A DNA stretch of 64,000 bases from Trema orientale (GCA_002914845.1 JXTC01000077.1:104161-168160); one strand, 5' to 3'. Counted from the first letter of the stretch, positions 46,065 through 59,554 are shown. Notes: generated by a model not told the origin, from the sequence alone. Made by a program: numbers and translations.

Positions 46065-49000
46065 ATATCCATTGCACGTGAGAAAACAACGAGAGAGCTA
46101 TGCTGTTGCCTTTGCCAAGCTTGAACAACGGTTCCAAGACAATATGGATAAGGTGCTCTCTTGGAGGAATGCTTTGAAGAAAGTAGCCGATCTAGCTGGT
46201 TGGAATTCACACGACATTAGGTAACTTTTTTTTATGCCTCTTTTTTATTTTGGTTGACTGACTATGAAGTAGTTAAATTTCCCTCCTCAAAAACAGAAAA
46301 ACAAATTCTCAATATACATTTTCAAATGATCTCTAATTTTCCCAATTTTGTTTCTTTTTTGTTTTTTTTTTTTTGTCTTTTGTATATTGTTCGTGTTCTT
46401 CTAGTTCGTGCAATTAGAAAAGTAAATCTTGAGTTCTTAATTTTCGTTATAAATTATAATTCTCAAAAAAATGTCCTTCCTTCTGTTGATTTTCGTTAAT
46501 GGATGGGATTAATATAGGACTTTAAAATTTAAAATCCAATGGAATTTGATCAAATTAAGTTTATTTAATGTAAAATCCAGTTCATGAATTGGACTATTTC
46601 CTTAGTTCTTATTTTTTTTTAGTTTGGTTAGGGTGTCAAATCTAATGGATTTTAATTGATACTCACCCCTGTTAAATTTCCTTCCACAGTTTTCTGTACA
46701 TCATGACCCTTTTGTTTTTATATATTAAAGTCTCCAATATTTCTTAAATGCTCATCACGCACAAAGCAAAACTAATGGAAACCAACCCCAAGTTATAACA
46801 CATCTGGCATGATCTCATTACATGAAAGACACTCTAATTACAATAAATTTATTAATTTCTTCATATAAATTTTTCTTTATCATTCTCACTAACTAATCTA
46901 TTTTCATTATGGTAGGCCCGAGTCAAAATTAGCGGAGAGATTGTGGAAGATATTTTGAAAAAATTAAATGCTAAATCACCAAGTTATTATTGTGAATCCA
47001 AGGGCCTAGTTGGGATTGAGAAACGGATTCAACAAATTGAACCCTTATTAGATATTGGGTCATTGGATGTTCGCATAATTGGAATTTGGGGCATGGGTGG
47101 CATAGGTAAGACAACACTTGCTCGTGCTTTGTTTGATCGAATATCTTCTTCGTTTGAAGGATGTTGTTTTCTTGCAAATATAAGAGAAGAATCAGAGAAA
47201 AATGGATTATATACTTTAGAAAATAAGCTCTTCTCCGAATTATTGGAGGACAAAGATGTAAATACAGTGAGCTTGTTTATGAGGAGTAGGCTTAGTCGGA
47301 AAGAGGCTTTTATTGTTCTTGACGATGTGAATGATCCGGAGCAGTTAGAAGTTTTAGCTGGAGATCATAGTATGTTTGGGACTAAAAGTAGAATTATTGT
47401 AACATCTAGAGATAGGCAAGTGTTACAAGGTGGAGTTGATGAGATCTACCAAGTCCGTGGATTAGATCCTGATGAAGCTCTTGAACTCTTTTATTCACAT
47501 GCTTTTAAGAAAAGTTCTCCCACTCCATACCACAAAGAGCTATCGAAACAAGTGGTACGTTATGCCAGAGGGAATCCGTTAGCTCTTAAAGTTTTTGGCT
47601 CATTCCTTTGTGGAAGGAGACAAGAACAATGGGAAAGTGCATTAAGTAAACTGAAAAGAGTTTCGAAAGAGAGAATTCACGATATGCTTAGAATAAGTTA
47701 TGACGGACTAGATCAAATGGTGAAGGATATCTTTCATGATATCGCATGTTTCTTTAAAGGGTTGGACAAAGATTATGTAGAAAGACTTTTAGATGGCTGC
47801 GATTTATACGCAAACTAAGGAACTGATGATCTCGTCGACAAATCTCTCCTAACTATTGAAAACAATAAACTTTTGACGCATGATTTGGTACAAGAATTGG
47901 GTTGGCAGATTGTGTATCAAGAATCCACCAAAGAGCCTGGAAAGCGTAGTAGGATTTTGGGATGCTCAAGATGTCTACCATGTCTTGAAAAACAATACGG
48001 TTAGTTTCACATTTGATTGATCATTCTTTATAAATTTGCATGAACTTTTTTCTCAAAGAATGAATTCAAATTGTTTAGAGTATAAGAGTGTAGTTTGTTA
48101 TAAATCTTGTGTGCATTATTCTCCATTTTCAGGGCACTATAAATGTCGAAGGACTATTCCTCAACACAGGTGAAGTCAGAGAGATGCACTTGAATCCTAC
48201 CGTCTTCCTGAAAATGTATAACCTACGACTTCCGAAAATTTATGGTAAATACGATACCGGCTATGTTTGGTGCGCCGTATTGTATTGTATTATATTGTAT
48301 TATGATGTATTGTATTAGATTGTATTGCATTGTATTATTCTATTACAATACTATATTTGGTTTTGCACTTGTATTAAGATGTTGTATAAAAAAGTTAATT
48401 TTGAAAAATACTACTTTTAAAAATTTGCTTAGAAAAATACCATTTTCAAAAAATATTTAGAAAAATACCACTTATAAAATTACCACTTTTAAAGAATTGA
48501 TTTACAAAAAAACCACTTTTTCGATATAAATTTAGAAAAATACTACTTTTAAAAATTTATTTAGAAAAATACCACTTTTGAAAAAGATAAAGTGATGTGA
48601 GAAAGAAAGTGATGAGAAAAAACTTAAGAACAAAAAAAGTGAAGAGAGTGAGTATTGTACAATAATATGTTAAAGTTAAAATTATATAATACAGTATAAT
48701 ACAGATCTTTTATTCTGTATTAGATAATACTCTCTATATTGTATTAAATTTTGATGTCGTATTAAATAATATAATACAAAAGCACAACCAAACACAGTAT
48801 TATATTTAATTAATACAATACATAGTCCTTATAAAGTGTACCAAATATAGCCTAAGTGCAAAAGTCTACTTTCCTCAAAGGTCTTAGTCTCTTCCAGATC
48901 AACTTAGACTTCTCTACTGGGATAAATATCCTTTAAAATCTTTGCCATCGAATTTCAGTCCGCATAATCTTGTTCAACTTGACATGCCCAACAGCCAGGT

Positions 49001-50631
49001 TGAGCAACTATGGAACGGTGTCCAGGTAAATAGAATTTAGTTCAATTCGTTCGGCAATATTATGAATCTGTATAAAAGTCTATAACTAACTGATTATTGT
49101 TGTCATTTCCATCTTTTAATACAGGATCTTACAAACTTAAGAAGTATTAATCTTTCTGGTTCCGTGCAACTAACTCAAATACCAGATTTGTCTCGAGCTT
49201 CAAACATTGAAGTTGCAAATTTTGGGGACTGCAAAAATTTGCTTCAAGTTCCATCATTTCAACATCTTGAAAAGCTTTCTGAACTTAGACTATATGGCTG
49301 CTCATCTCTTGACAAGTTTCCTCTACTCCCAAGAAATATAAAATGGCTAAGTTTGGGGTTTACAGCCATAGAACAAGTTCACTCTTCAGAAATTGACTCT
49401 CTCTCGAGTCTTGAGCACTTTGAACTAAATGATTGCATTAGGCTCAAGTGTCTTCCTTCTAGCATTATGTTGAAATCTGTTACGACCTTTAATCTATCTG
49501 GTTGCACAAAGTTAAAAAAATTCCCCGAAATTTCGGAGCCTATGGAATATTTAACAATGCTTTCTTTAGATAGGATAGGAGTCAAGGAGCTACCATCCTC
49601 GATTGAAAATCTCATTAAGCTTACAAGGTTACATTTGTGTGATTGTCAAGACCTTGAGTCTCTACCCAACAGCATCCGCAATTTGAACTCACTGACAGAG
49701 CTTCTCATATATTTTTGCACAAAACTTGTATATATACCACAGCTTCCATCATCTGTAAGATATCTTGATGCAAAATGTTGCACGTCATTGAAGATGGTAT
49801 CAAGTTCAATGACTTCATTTGAACGTGATTGGTACGAACGTAGTTGTCAAGAGCAACTTGTGTTTAAGGATTGCCTAAAGTTGGATCACGAAGCGCGCAA
49901 CAACATAATGGTTGATGCACAATTCAGAATTTTGCGAATGGCAATTGTATCATCGAAGTATGGTCTGGTATGACGTCTCTATCTCCCTAATTGAAAAAAT
50001 AATATCATTAGTATTTTTGACAATATTAGATGATTAAATTTTAATACAGGAGTCTTATTTTGATAGTCGAAGTGAAATTTGTTGGCCCACGGACGAAATT
50101 CCAGCATGGTTTAGCTATCAAAGTGAGGGATCTTCACTGAGTATCGAGATTTCCCATGATTGTTTGAGTAACAACTTCTTAGGTGTTGCACTCTGCACTA
50201 TCGTGGACTTTGAGGATGATCACTCTGACTACTATGAATTTTGCTGTAAGTCGTCCTTTATTACGGCTGATGGCCGGGATACGATGTTTTGGCAGCACTT
50301 TTGGTATGGGAATTTTTGGTACCATCTTCCAGGTCGTGATCGCAACATTGTAATCATGAAATCCAATCACGCATTCCTTGTTCATAGTGGTAGTAGCTTC
50401 ATTGAATTTTTGAAAGCAAAAGAGGAAGAGTATGGAATTAATAATTGGCATTGTTCCACAACAACCTCATTTCACTTCTCCATGTTAGTTGAGAATGGGC
50501 AACCAGCTAAAGGTATCAAGGTGAAAAAGTGTGGGGTTCACTTTCTATATGCTCAAGATGCTGAGAAGTTTCGGATCAACGTTAGTCAAAATCCAAAATC
50601 ATCTAAATTTTTTCCTCTAGGGAATGTTTAA
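46065..50631 (+). pseudogene. TNL copy C: 5'-truncated and mutated
   Basis: Only the last 156 nt of the TIR exon remain (46065-46220), starting right after the CACTA end. Exons by comparison with copy A: 46916-47999, 48133-49025 (with a 594-bp MITE), 49125-49967 and 50050-50631. Lesions include a 1-nt loss at the start of exon 2 (AGAGATTG where A has AGAAGATTG), a TTA-to-TAA stop at 47816-47818, MHDL changed to THDL, an extra T in AGGATTTTGGG near 47956, and the MITE. Exon 4 (LRR) and exon 5 (post-LRR domain, EICWPTDEIPAWFSYQSEG) remain open. The P-loop and most NB-ARC residues are identical to copy A up to about 47650, then diverge. No functional full-length receptor is expected. Confidence 0.92.
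48259..48852. mobile_element. 594-bp MITE inserted in exon 3 of TNL copy C
   Basis: Terminal inverted repeats are GGCTATGTTTGGT (left) and, on the minus strand from the right, GGCTATATTTGGT. Similarity continues about 110 bp inward as TATTGTATTA-rich arms and a second TTTGGTT(T/G)TGC motif. The middle is a tandem array of about 35-bp units (AGAAAAATACCACTTTTAAA and variants, 48400-48590). Copy A has continuous coding sequence at the matching place (around 32455). Possible target duplications (TAC/TAA) are imperfect. The ends resemble Tourist/PIF-type elements; the superfamily is tentative. Confidence 0.85.
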
Positions 50632-50947
50632 GACAAATTAACAATGTTGTGCTCCAGATTATAATAACTGTATGCAAGTATGACTTATTCTCATGATTTG
50701 CGTGCTCTGTGCTTTTAGGGTGACATATGCAACATTTCTTTGACTTTTTTGTTATTCCTCATAGTTAGGACTATTTAACATGATCGCTATTGTTTTTCAT
50801 CATCCAGAAAAGATACATGCGCTTTTTTTTTTCTTTTTTTTTTTTTTTTTTGAAGCCTCCGGTTGACCAATTAGTAATGTATTTTTTCTTCAATTTTCAA
50901 ATCCAAATGTTTTAAACTAATAGCTCAATATTGTCTAATATTGTTCA

Positions 50948-52766
50948 TGTTAGGGTTTATACCCTAAAAGCATGTATATCTTGGATATTTGCTGAATTAA
51001 TAAAATGACATTTTTCTATTTGAATTTGTGCATAATTGGTATGTCTTGAAATATCAGAAAATTCTTAGTTTATTTATGTGACCACAAATTTAGTATATAA
51101 GTGTTATATACATGAGGATTAAATTTATGGATAATAAACTAAATATAGTCCATAATAATTAATTAAAGTTTGGGATCTTTAATTAAATATTATTAGTACG
51201 GTCCATTAACATTGAGAATGTAATAGTCTTATCCGGACTATTGATGTGTTGACATCACAATAGAGGTACTTTATATAATTCGATTATATAGGACTGGACC
51301 AGACATAATTTGAATCTCACATAAATTCCGTTAACTGTTAAGAGTTCAAATAATGTCACTAGATGATCATATGTAAATCAATCTTAATCCTGAATAGTTA
51401 TAGACTCCTATTTATAATATTATGTTCTTTGACATACTTGTTAAAGGTTTATTTTTTAAACAGATCAAAATACTTGTATCTTGGGAGCATGATGAGATGA
51501 GTAGCTTGGAATGTAACTTATAGATATGGAATCCATTCCTTCCATTAGGAAGCTAGAAAGATGATTCTCTTGTGTATTGATTCAGGACTTGAACAGTTTG
51601 AGTACATAATTTATAATAGATTTGTAAATTAATTGTTCATTAGAGAATCAATGGTACACAAGGATAAAGATGTAATTAGAGAGGTAAACGGAACTTGACC
51701 TAGCTCCAATTATGAATTGTCTATGAAGGATTGAACTACATGTAATGATTAAATCGATGGACTGCTCGTTGTTTTCTGAGTAAATTAATTATGTAATTTC
51801 AAGAGTGCAATTCTGGATTTTTAGTGGAGTATACTGGAATTAATAAATTAGACAAATTAATTAAAGAGTTTAATTAATTGTCATAATTTATTAGAGCTTG
51901 AATTACAGGTCCATAGGTCCCCAATTCCACCTCTTACAAACACTGTATTGGATATTACATTATTTCTGTTACTGCACACTTTGTCTAGATAAATAATTTA
52001 GCTATAAGTAATTAATAATTGTTATTAATTAATTAATTAATTAATTTTGAATTAATTAATTTTAAATTTATGGAGGGATAAGTTTCCTAATTTGTTTAAA
52101 TTTTTAATTTTGAAAATATTTAATTATCAGATAATTAGATAAATAAAAATTAGGAAACTGACCAAAGTTTTTTTTAGATATATATCTATATTAATCAATT
52201 AGATTAATTAATTTATATATATATATAAACTTACGTTTATTAAAAAAAAAGGAAACGTAAGTTTCCTAGTAAAACAAAGCATACGATTTATATTAAAAAA
52301 AAAAAAGTTTTCGTAAACTTATATATATTAATTTATTTATTAAATAGTTTAATATATATATAAAGTAAAACCCTAGAAGAGATACACTACGTATTATTTT
52401 CTACAAAGCCTCCATAAACTAGAGAGAAAAAGAAGAGAGTCTTCCTATTCTCTGTAGAACAAAACTTTTACAATCTTATGTATTGAGAAAATTGCAAGTG
52501 CCTAAAGTGTGAGTTTTAAAAAATTGTACGCAACGCCCACACGTTCATCCAGTTGTGCTTGAGGTTTGGATTGGAAGATCGTGGTTTAGAAGACAAAAAA
52601 GCTAGGATCCGCTGATAGGCTACAAGAGGTATTAGATCTATTCTTTTTGTATGTTCCTATTTACTATGAATTAATACTATGCACTCATATAGTCAATTGT
52701 TTTGAGAAAATTTTTGAATGTTTCTGGGCCAATCTTCTGCTGCGAAAATCGTTTTTAATTCCAACA
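50948..52766 (+). mobile_element. Solo LTR, copia-type, 1.8 kb
   Basis: Starts TGTTAGGGTTTATACCCTAA and ends TTTAATTCCAACA, inverted ends TGTTAGG/CCAACA, flanked by the 5-bp duplication GTTCA (50943-50947 and 52767-52771). No internal sequence is present. The orientation (+) is suggested by a late leader-like portion (AAACCCTAGAAGAGATACAC, 52367 on). Assignment to Ty1/copia is inference from LTR style. Confidence 0.8.
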
Positions 52767-52910
52767 GTTCAAACAACTTGCAAAGTTAACACATGCTTTG
52801 TTTTGTTTTTGTTTTTGTTTTGTTTTTTTTTTTTTCAAACTCGATGTCTGGTTAATAAATGATATAAAATGCAAATAAAGTGAAGGGTGTATTGAAGTAA
52901 TTATATTTTA

Positions 52911-53185
52911 TTTTGTGGATACATATATAGGTAGTTTTTTTTTTAACTTATCTATAGGTATTTTTTTACCAATTAAAATTCAACTTACACGACTTTTCAT
53001 CTTAAAATATTAGAGAGAGAGAGAGAAAAAAAAAAATTTAATAGAGTGCATTTATTATTAGTTTATTTTTCTAACTACTGAAATCATTATAGTTGTTTAG
53101 ATAATGATCTAACGACTAAAAAAAATAATTATAAATAGGTTAAAAATAAAAAAGAACCTACTAGATTAGGACCCATATATATTTT
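52911..53185. mobile_element. Fourth copy of the 28-kb MITE family
   Basis: Shares AGGTAGTTTTTTTTTTAACT, CTATAGGTATTTTTT, AATGATCTAACGACTA and the end CCTACTAGATTAGGACCC with the copies at 27715-28565. It is diverged and its ends are approximate. Confidence 0.55.
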
Positions 53186-55144
53186 TATTTTATTTTTTTT
53201 TTTTTTTGGCTCCCTCTTATTCATTATTGGCTGGTCAAGTTTAACACAAGTAGCTCCCTATATCTTACTGTTGGAAAGACTACAAAAAATTTGCAGTTGC
53301 TAATATTTTTATAAATTTTTTTTTTACGAAAATCTACCAACAATTTTTCAATAAAATAACATAGCGGAAAACATAACCAGGAGCTGATAAATCTCATAAC
53401 AATATATTAGAACTAAATGTCAATTTTATGCCTCTTATAGACACTAGAAAAATAGGTGTACGACTCTAACCACCTTCTGATCTTCTGGACTATTCTTTTG
53501 TATAATCACATAAAAGTGTAGTCTCTTAATACTACACAAAAAAAAGATCTAGTTAGTGACACACTTAAATTCTTCAAAGAAATCTAAGAGCAGAAAATAA
53601 ATTGTTCATTTATCTTTAGGAATTTTCTCTCTAGAAAAACTGACAGAATTTTAGTGTAATTTCTGTCTTATTTCTGTAGTGTCTAGAATCTTGTATATAT
53701 CGAGAAGAGGAAATAATATACAAATGAGTAGCTATCAACCACATGCACATGCCACAGTCACTGTGACTGTAGGCATGTGGCCTCTAGTCATTGTCCAGTT
53801 TTGGATAGTGGCACTACATTCCCTTTTTAGAATGATTGTTACCTGTTTTCACTTCTTTATAATAATTGACGATACACAATTATCTTTTTGTTATGGCAAC
53901 AGGTCAAACATTATACTATCAGTTTTTCCTTAATTTACTTACATTCAATTAACTACAATTGGAATAACTAGAATTAGTATCTAATACTTATAGGTTCACT
54001 GAATCAAATCAATAATGAGACTCTCTATTAACCTTTTTCTAGAAATTAACATATTTCAAAGATTAATTACTTAATATTCACATTTGCCAGTTTTATCTAT
54101 AAGTTACCAAAAACTAAAACAAGTGTTCTCCCACTTATAGTTATTCATGCCCAAACCCAGTAATTAGGCTAGGTGCGTGGCCTCATTTGCAGTCTAACCT
54201 ATTTGTCCAATTTATCTTAAATCAATCCAATCCAATAACATTGTAATCATTGATATAAGCTTGTCTGGGGATCTTATAAGACATGTACAGTTAACTCCAA
54301 ATAATTAACGGATCTGTTAATTATTTAATTTCAGATCCATTTCATTAAAAGGAATGAAATTATACTATAATTGTTCATGACTACTTTTTGGAGTAACATC
54401 TTATGCCACAATGATTCTTTGCTAATTACTCCTTTGGATAACGTCATAAAACTACAATCAATATTTCTTGGTTCTTACTGATTTCTCTAATGATCATCAA
54501 TCAACATCTTATTGACTTAATTAGTGTTGACATGCCTAGGTCTAAGACTTATGATCAAGTACCGAAATCCACCAAAAGATGTTGTTTCACAAAATTCTGT
54601 ATTATTAACTGCCAACATATATTCAACGAATATGTTTTATAAATGGTACTGAATATTGACATTGATTGATCTCACTCATTTGTAATTTAAATAAAATTAT
54701 ACTTGAAATACATAATCACAACCAAGTTAAAAATAAGATTAAAGTTAAATATTGCCGATGAAATTATTTTTCACTGATATTGTCCATTGAATTTCGTTTT
54801 GATCCAGTTTGGTGTATATCCAATTATACCAATTGACTTAATTGACTAAGACAAGTCAAACTTTTCCAAAGTTTGCTATATCATAACTAAAGTGCCCAAA
54901 CTTATACATATTGCTGCAAACTACAATTGACTAATTGTAAGAAACTTGTATCTATGTCTTTTATAAATCTATATCATAATTAGAAAGATATATTTCTATA
55001 CAATTGAATAGACCTTTATTCAAATAATATTATGCACAAGTAATCACTGGATAATACTTTATTTTATTCATACAAAAATAATTTCTATAAAAGTCAACTA
55101 CTTTTATGGGCTTCTCCCACTAATTCTAGTAATCTCCCACTAGC

Positions 55145-56480
55145 TCTCAAAATAGTTGAGGCATCTATCTAATCCCATTATATCTAAGTGCTGGTTAAAA
55201 GCTTCCAATAATAGACTAGGTGAAAGGTCAGTTGTGTTACCAACTGTTGCCATTTTCGTGACTTTAATGTCTCTGTCTTGCACTATGCTTCAAAGTAGAT
55301 GGAACATTCTATGAATATACTTTTGTGACTTGTATTTTCTTGGTTCCTTTAATTGTGCCACTGTACCATTATTGTCATAGTGCAGAATTATGGGACTCGT
55401 TGCACTAGGTATTACCTCAATGTCCTGGATGAATTTTTGGAGCCATATAGCTAAAACTTTTGCTACTTCTAAACCTACGACTTACTTAACTTCTATAGTA
55501 GAGTCAGCAATGCAATTTTGTTTAATGCTTCTCTATCTCATAGCTCCTTCTCCTAATGTGAAAACATATCCATATGTTGATTTTCTCTCATCTTTGTCTG
55601 ATTAAAAATCAGAATCCACATAGCCCACTACTGTTAAATCTCCACCAGAATACACAAGCATATAGTTCTTCTAAGATATTTCATAATATACTTGACAATA
55701 GTTCAGTGCGCCACCCCTATATTGGATTGATATCGGTTGACCATACCAACAACATAGCGGATATCTAGTCTAGTACATAATATTGCATATCTAATATTTT
55801 TACATAGGATATCTTGCTTGTGTGTTCCGTTTCCTCAGTTGTCTTTGGATGTTGGTCCTTGGAAAGGTGAATTATATGTCTAAAAGATAATCAGCCTTTC
55901 TTGGAGTTTTCCATGTGAACTTCTTTAGCAACTTTTCTATATACACTGCTTAGGATAACGCTATCGTTTTGTTCTTATGATCTCGTATGAGTTTGATCCT
56001 AAAAATATAACTTGCTTAACCTAGGTTATTCAAGTAAAACTGCATCACTAATCATATCTTGGTTGTAGATAATATCCCTAATATTATTTCTGATGAGTAA
56101 AATATCATTTATGTACAAGATCAACAAAGCAACACTCTTATTGTATACCTTTTTTCATACACAATATTTATCGATATTTTGATCAAATTTGTATTATTTT
56201 ATAGCTTGATCAAATCTAATATTCCATGCTCTCGATATTTACTTTAATTTGTAGATTGATCTCTATAAGTTGCACACCATGTGTTCTTTTTCTTCTAATA
56301 TGAACCCTTCTAATTATTGCATATAGATGCCCTTCTCTAGATGAACATTAAGGAAGGTAGTCTTGACATCTATTTGCCAAATCTCGTAATCGAGACTGAC
56401 TGCAATCGAGGGTAGTATCCTGATGGACTTTAGCATAGCGACTGGATAGACGTCTTTTCATATTCTATGCCCTTTTTTTG
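55145..56480 (-). pseudogene. Remnant of Ty1/copia reverse transcriptase and RNase H
   Basis: Conceptual translation of the minus strand gives fragments in the expected order: EIWQIDVKTTFLN (near 56390, RT), LILYINDILLI (near 56110, the YVDD box changed to YIND), CTRLDIRYVVG and HWTIVKYIMKYLRRT (near 55760-55670), then DNNGTVAQLKEPRKYK (near 55360, RNase H). They are interrupted by many stops and frame changes. The gag, protease and integrase parts are missing. Confidence 0.8.
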
Positions 56481-57748
56481 AATATATCCTTTAACCATTA
56501 GTCTAGTTTTGTATGTCTCTACTTTTCCATCAACTCATATCTTCTTATGTATATCTACTTGCATCCTATGAGTTTTACTCCTTCAGATGCTTTTTCAAAA
56601 GCACATACTTTATTGGAATACATTGATTCCAAATAAGAAACCCTAGTTTTCTTTTTTCGTTCTATTAATGCTTTTTTTTACCAATTTTCCTCATGCCTCC
56701 ATCTTTTTAGGTATAGAAAATTACAAAATTAAAAGGAAAACACGGTGAATATACCACCCCTTTTGTTACAATTTCAAAATACAAAACTATATGCAAAAAT
56801 TTACCATGAATTGGATATCAAAAATTATTTAAAATAATTACTAAACCAACCATAAAAAAATAACAACTAGCATAATCAAAGATTATCGTGAACAAAAACA
56901 GTCCTAGTACCAACTCTTCTAACACAACCATAATACATAAAATTAAAGAGAGTGTAGAGGGTTAACATATTCTAATATGTTAATTATAAGAGGCTCTAGT
57001 ACCAATTGTTGGAAAGACTGAAAACTTTTTAGTAAGGGGTATTTTTGAGAAAATTACTTTTCATGAAAAATTTACAAACAGTTTTAATAAAACAACATAG
57101 TAGAAAAACATAATCAGGAACATGATAAATATTATAACAACACATTAGAATCATGTATTTTATACCTCTTGTTAATGCTAGATGAACAAGTGTATGACTT
57201 CAACTCCGTTATATTCTTCTGGACTATTCTTGTGTATAGTTACATAAGAGTGTGATCTCTTAATGCTACACAGGAAAAAGAACAAGTTAGTAATTGCACT
57301 TAAATTCTTCAAAGAAATCTAAGAACAGAAAATAAACCATTCACTTAACTTTGAGTATTTTCTTTTTATAGAGAAATTGACATAATTTCATTATAATTTC
57401 TGTCTTATAAAACTGAGATATCTAAAGTCTCTTATATATAGAAAATATGAGAACAAAACACAAATCGATAGCTACCATTAGGTGCCACATGCCAACAGTC
57501 ATAGTGACTGTGGCGTGTGGCCCTCCAGTCATTGGCCAATTCCATTGATAGTGAATTTGATTTCTGGAATTTTCTATTATCATTTTTCAGCTCATGCAAT
57601 ATTCAACTATGCTTAGTTGCCTTTTTTGTTTTGGCAATTAGTCAAATATTACCATGTCTAGTTTTCTTTAATTTGTCTACTAGTCAATTAACCATAATCG
57701 GAACAATAATAAAAATTCTATGTTCATTGAATCAAAACAATAATAAAA

Positions 57749-57945
57749 ATTACTATCAATCTCTTTCTAGAAGCTAGAATATTCCAAAACCTGAATTCTG
57801 TTGTATTCACACTTGTCCGTTTATCTAGTAGTTATCGAAACTAAATAGAAATTACAATCAATCTCTTTCTAAAAACTAGAATATTCCAAAACCTAAATTC
57901 TTTTGTGTTCACACTTGTCCGTTTATCTAGTAGTTATCGAAACTG
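57749..57945. repeat. Tandem duplication of about 102 bp in the copia 5' LTR
   Basis: Two adjacent copies share AGAATATTCCAAAACCT and CACACTTGTCCGTTTATCTA, with a few substitutions. The left LTR has a single diverged counterpart near 54045-54110, so the duplication arose in this LTR after insertion. Confidence 0.8.
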
Positions 57946-58255
57946 AAACAAAATGTCGACATTACTAAGTGCTACACATCTAGGCCTAGTAACTGGGCCA
58001 GGTGTGTGGTCTCATTTGAAGTTCTACTTGATTTGTCCAACTTATCTTAAATTGGTCTAATCCACTAATAGTCTAATTATTGATACAAGCTAACCCGGGT
58101 ATCTTATGGGACATGTACAGTTAGTTCCAAATAATTAATGAGCTTGTTAATTTTTCAATTTTAGATTCATTCTACTAAAAGACTAAACTTACACTCCAAT
58201 TGTCTATGACTATTTTTAGGAGTACAGTTCTGTGCCACAATGATTCTTTGCTAAT

Positions 58256-59554
58256 TGAAAGATTTGAGTTCATAGAAGTACCAATTTTTTGCTTAAAATA
58301 TTGAGATTTAATCAAATAAATAATTAATTCAAATCTGGTTGTTTTCTGCTATTGCAACAGCGGTGTTGTCTACTGCAATTGCAAAAATGATTTGCTAAAA
58401 ACGTATTTCAAACAAATCAAATACGATAACCGTGATTAGGAACAAAAAGAGAAAATAAGTGACGCATGAGGTTTTTATGTGGTTCAACTATTTTCTAATA
58501 GCCTACTCTGTGAGGCCATTCCCAGAGAAAGAAATGTATTAGTAATAATGTTTAAAGTACAAACACCAATTAATTTATTCAAAGTAAGAGTCCATATTAT
58601 CTATCGACGTAATGTGTTTGACTCTATCACTCATATATTTAGCGAGTTTCACTCAACTTAATGGACTCCACTCTTTTGGACTCCCTTCGAAGTCTGGTAT
58701 CTTCTCTGATTTGGCTCGTCTTCAGTTCTATATACTAGAACTCTCTCCTATGTTCTAGAACTTATTTTCTCTCGAAGAACTTAATCACTCTCAGTTACAA
58801 AGATTTCCTAGAGTTATCACTCTAAGAACGTGAAAGGCTTATACAAAAATAAATACACAAAAAATCTTATACAAAAAGCTCTCAATTTTACTCAGTTTGG
58901 GCACATGCCAACTCCACGATTGATGAGCTTTATATAGCCAATTATGCCCTGCTTCCCACTCTCCATAAAAGAGAAACCCAGGTTGAAAATGTGCAGTTAA
59001 TCAATCGATTATGTGTAAAATTGGTTAGTTTTCAAATCTTTTACTTTGCTGCTGCGACATTGGAGTACATAAAAATGAAAAATCAAATCTTAAAAGAAGC
59101 TACCGCTTTTGACAATATAATCCTGCATTAAAGTAATTGAGAATATTATTCTCACTATGATTAGTTTACATGAATATATGGAAAGGCACCCCACACGAAT
59201 AAATGAGCCAAAAATGAATTTTTCCTATTTTGGCAATGCTACTGCAACAACAGGATCCACAATAGGAAAAAAATAAAAAAAAACGAGTAACTTCTCATTA
59301 CTCATAATATTTGTTTCGCATAAACTCAATCAATCAATATGGAACCTTGTGGGTGACTCGGATTGGAAACAAAAACAAATGGGAAACTTGCAAGTTTTCT
59401 TTTGTTCCTAGAAAGATTCTAAAAAGACAAATGATTGAATTACTAATTTAATAATACCCACAATTAATTCAATGTTAGTTAAATTAAACCACAAATTGGA
59501 ATTAATCAATAAGATGCCAATAATATTCAGGAAACTGAACCTTTTTTTTTAAAA
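58256..59554. other. Spacer between copia remnant and CACTA transposon 2
   Basis: AT-rich DNA of unknown origin. No gene, and no element with definable ends. Words such as GTGGTTCAACTATTTTCTAA (58480) do not point to a known feature. Confidence 0.4.

Larger units (their letters stand above)
53269..58255 (-). mobile_element. Decayed Ty1/copia element with truncated 5' LTR
   Basis: A left LTR (3' LTR, about 53269-55131) and a right LTR (5' LTR, from 57007) both start TGTTGGAAAGACT and align for about 1.2 kb (for example ATAAAATAACATAGCGGAAA against ATAAAACAACATAGTAGAAA). Next to the right LTR, 56992-57004 reads on the minus strand TGGTACTAGAGCC, a mutated tRNA-iMet primer site. Next to the left LTR the minus strand reads AGCTAGTGGGAGAT, a polypurine tract. 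The right LTR stops matching near 58255, so its distal third is missing. The interior is only 1.9 kb and holds polymerase remnants. Confidence 0.82.
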
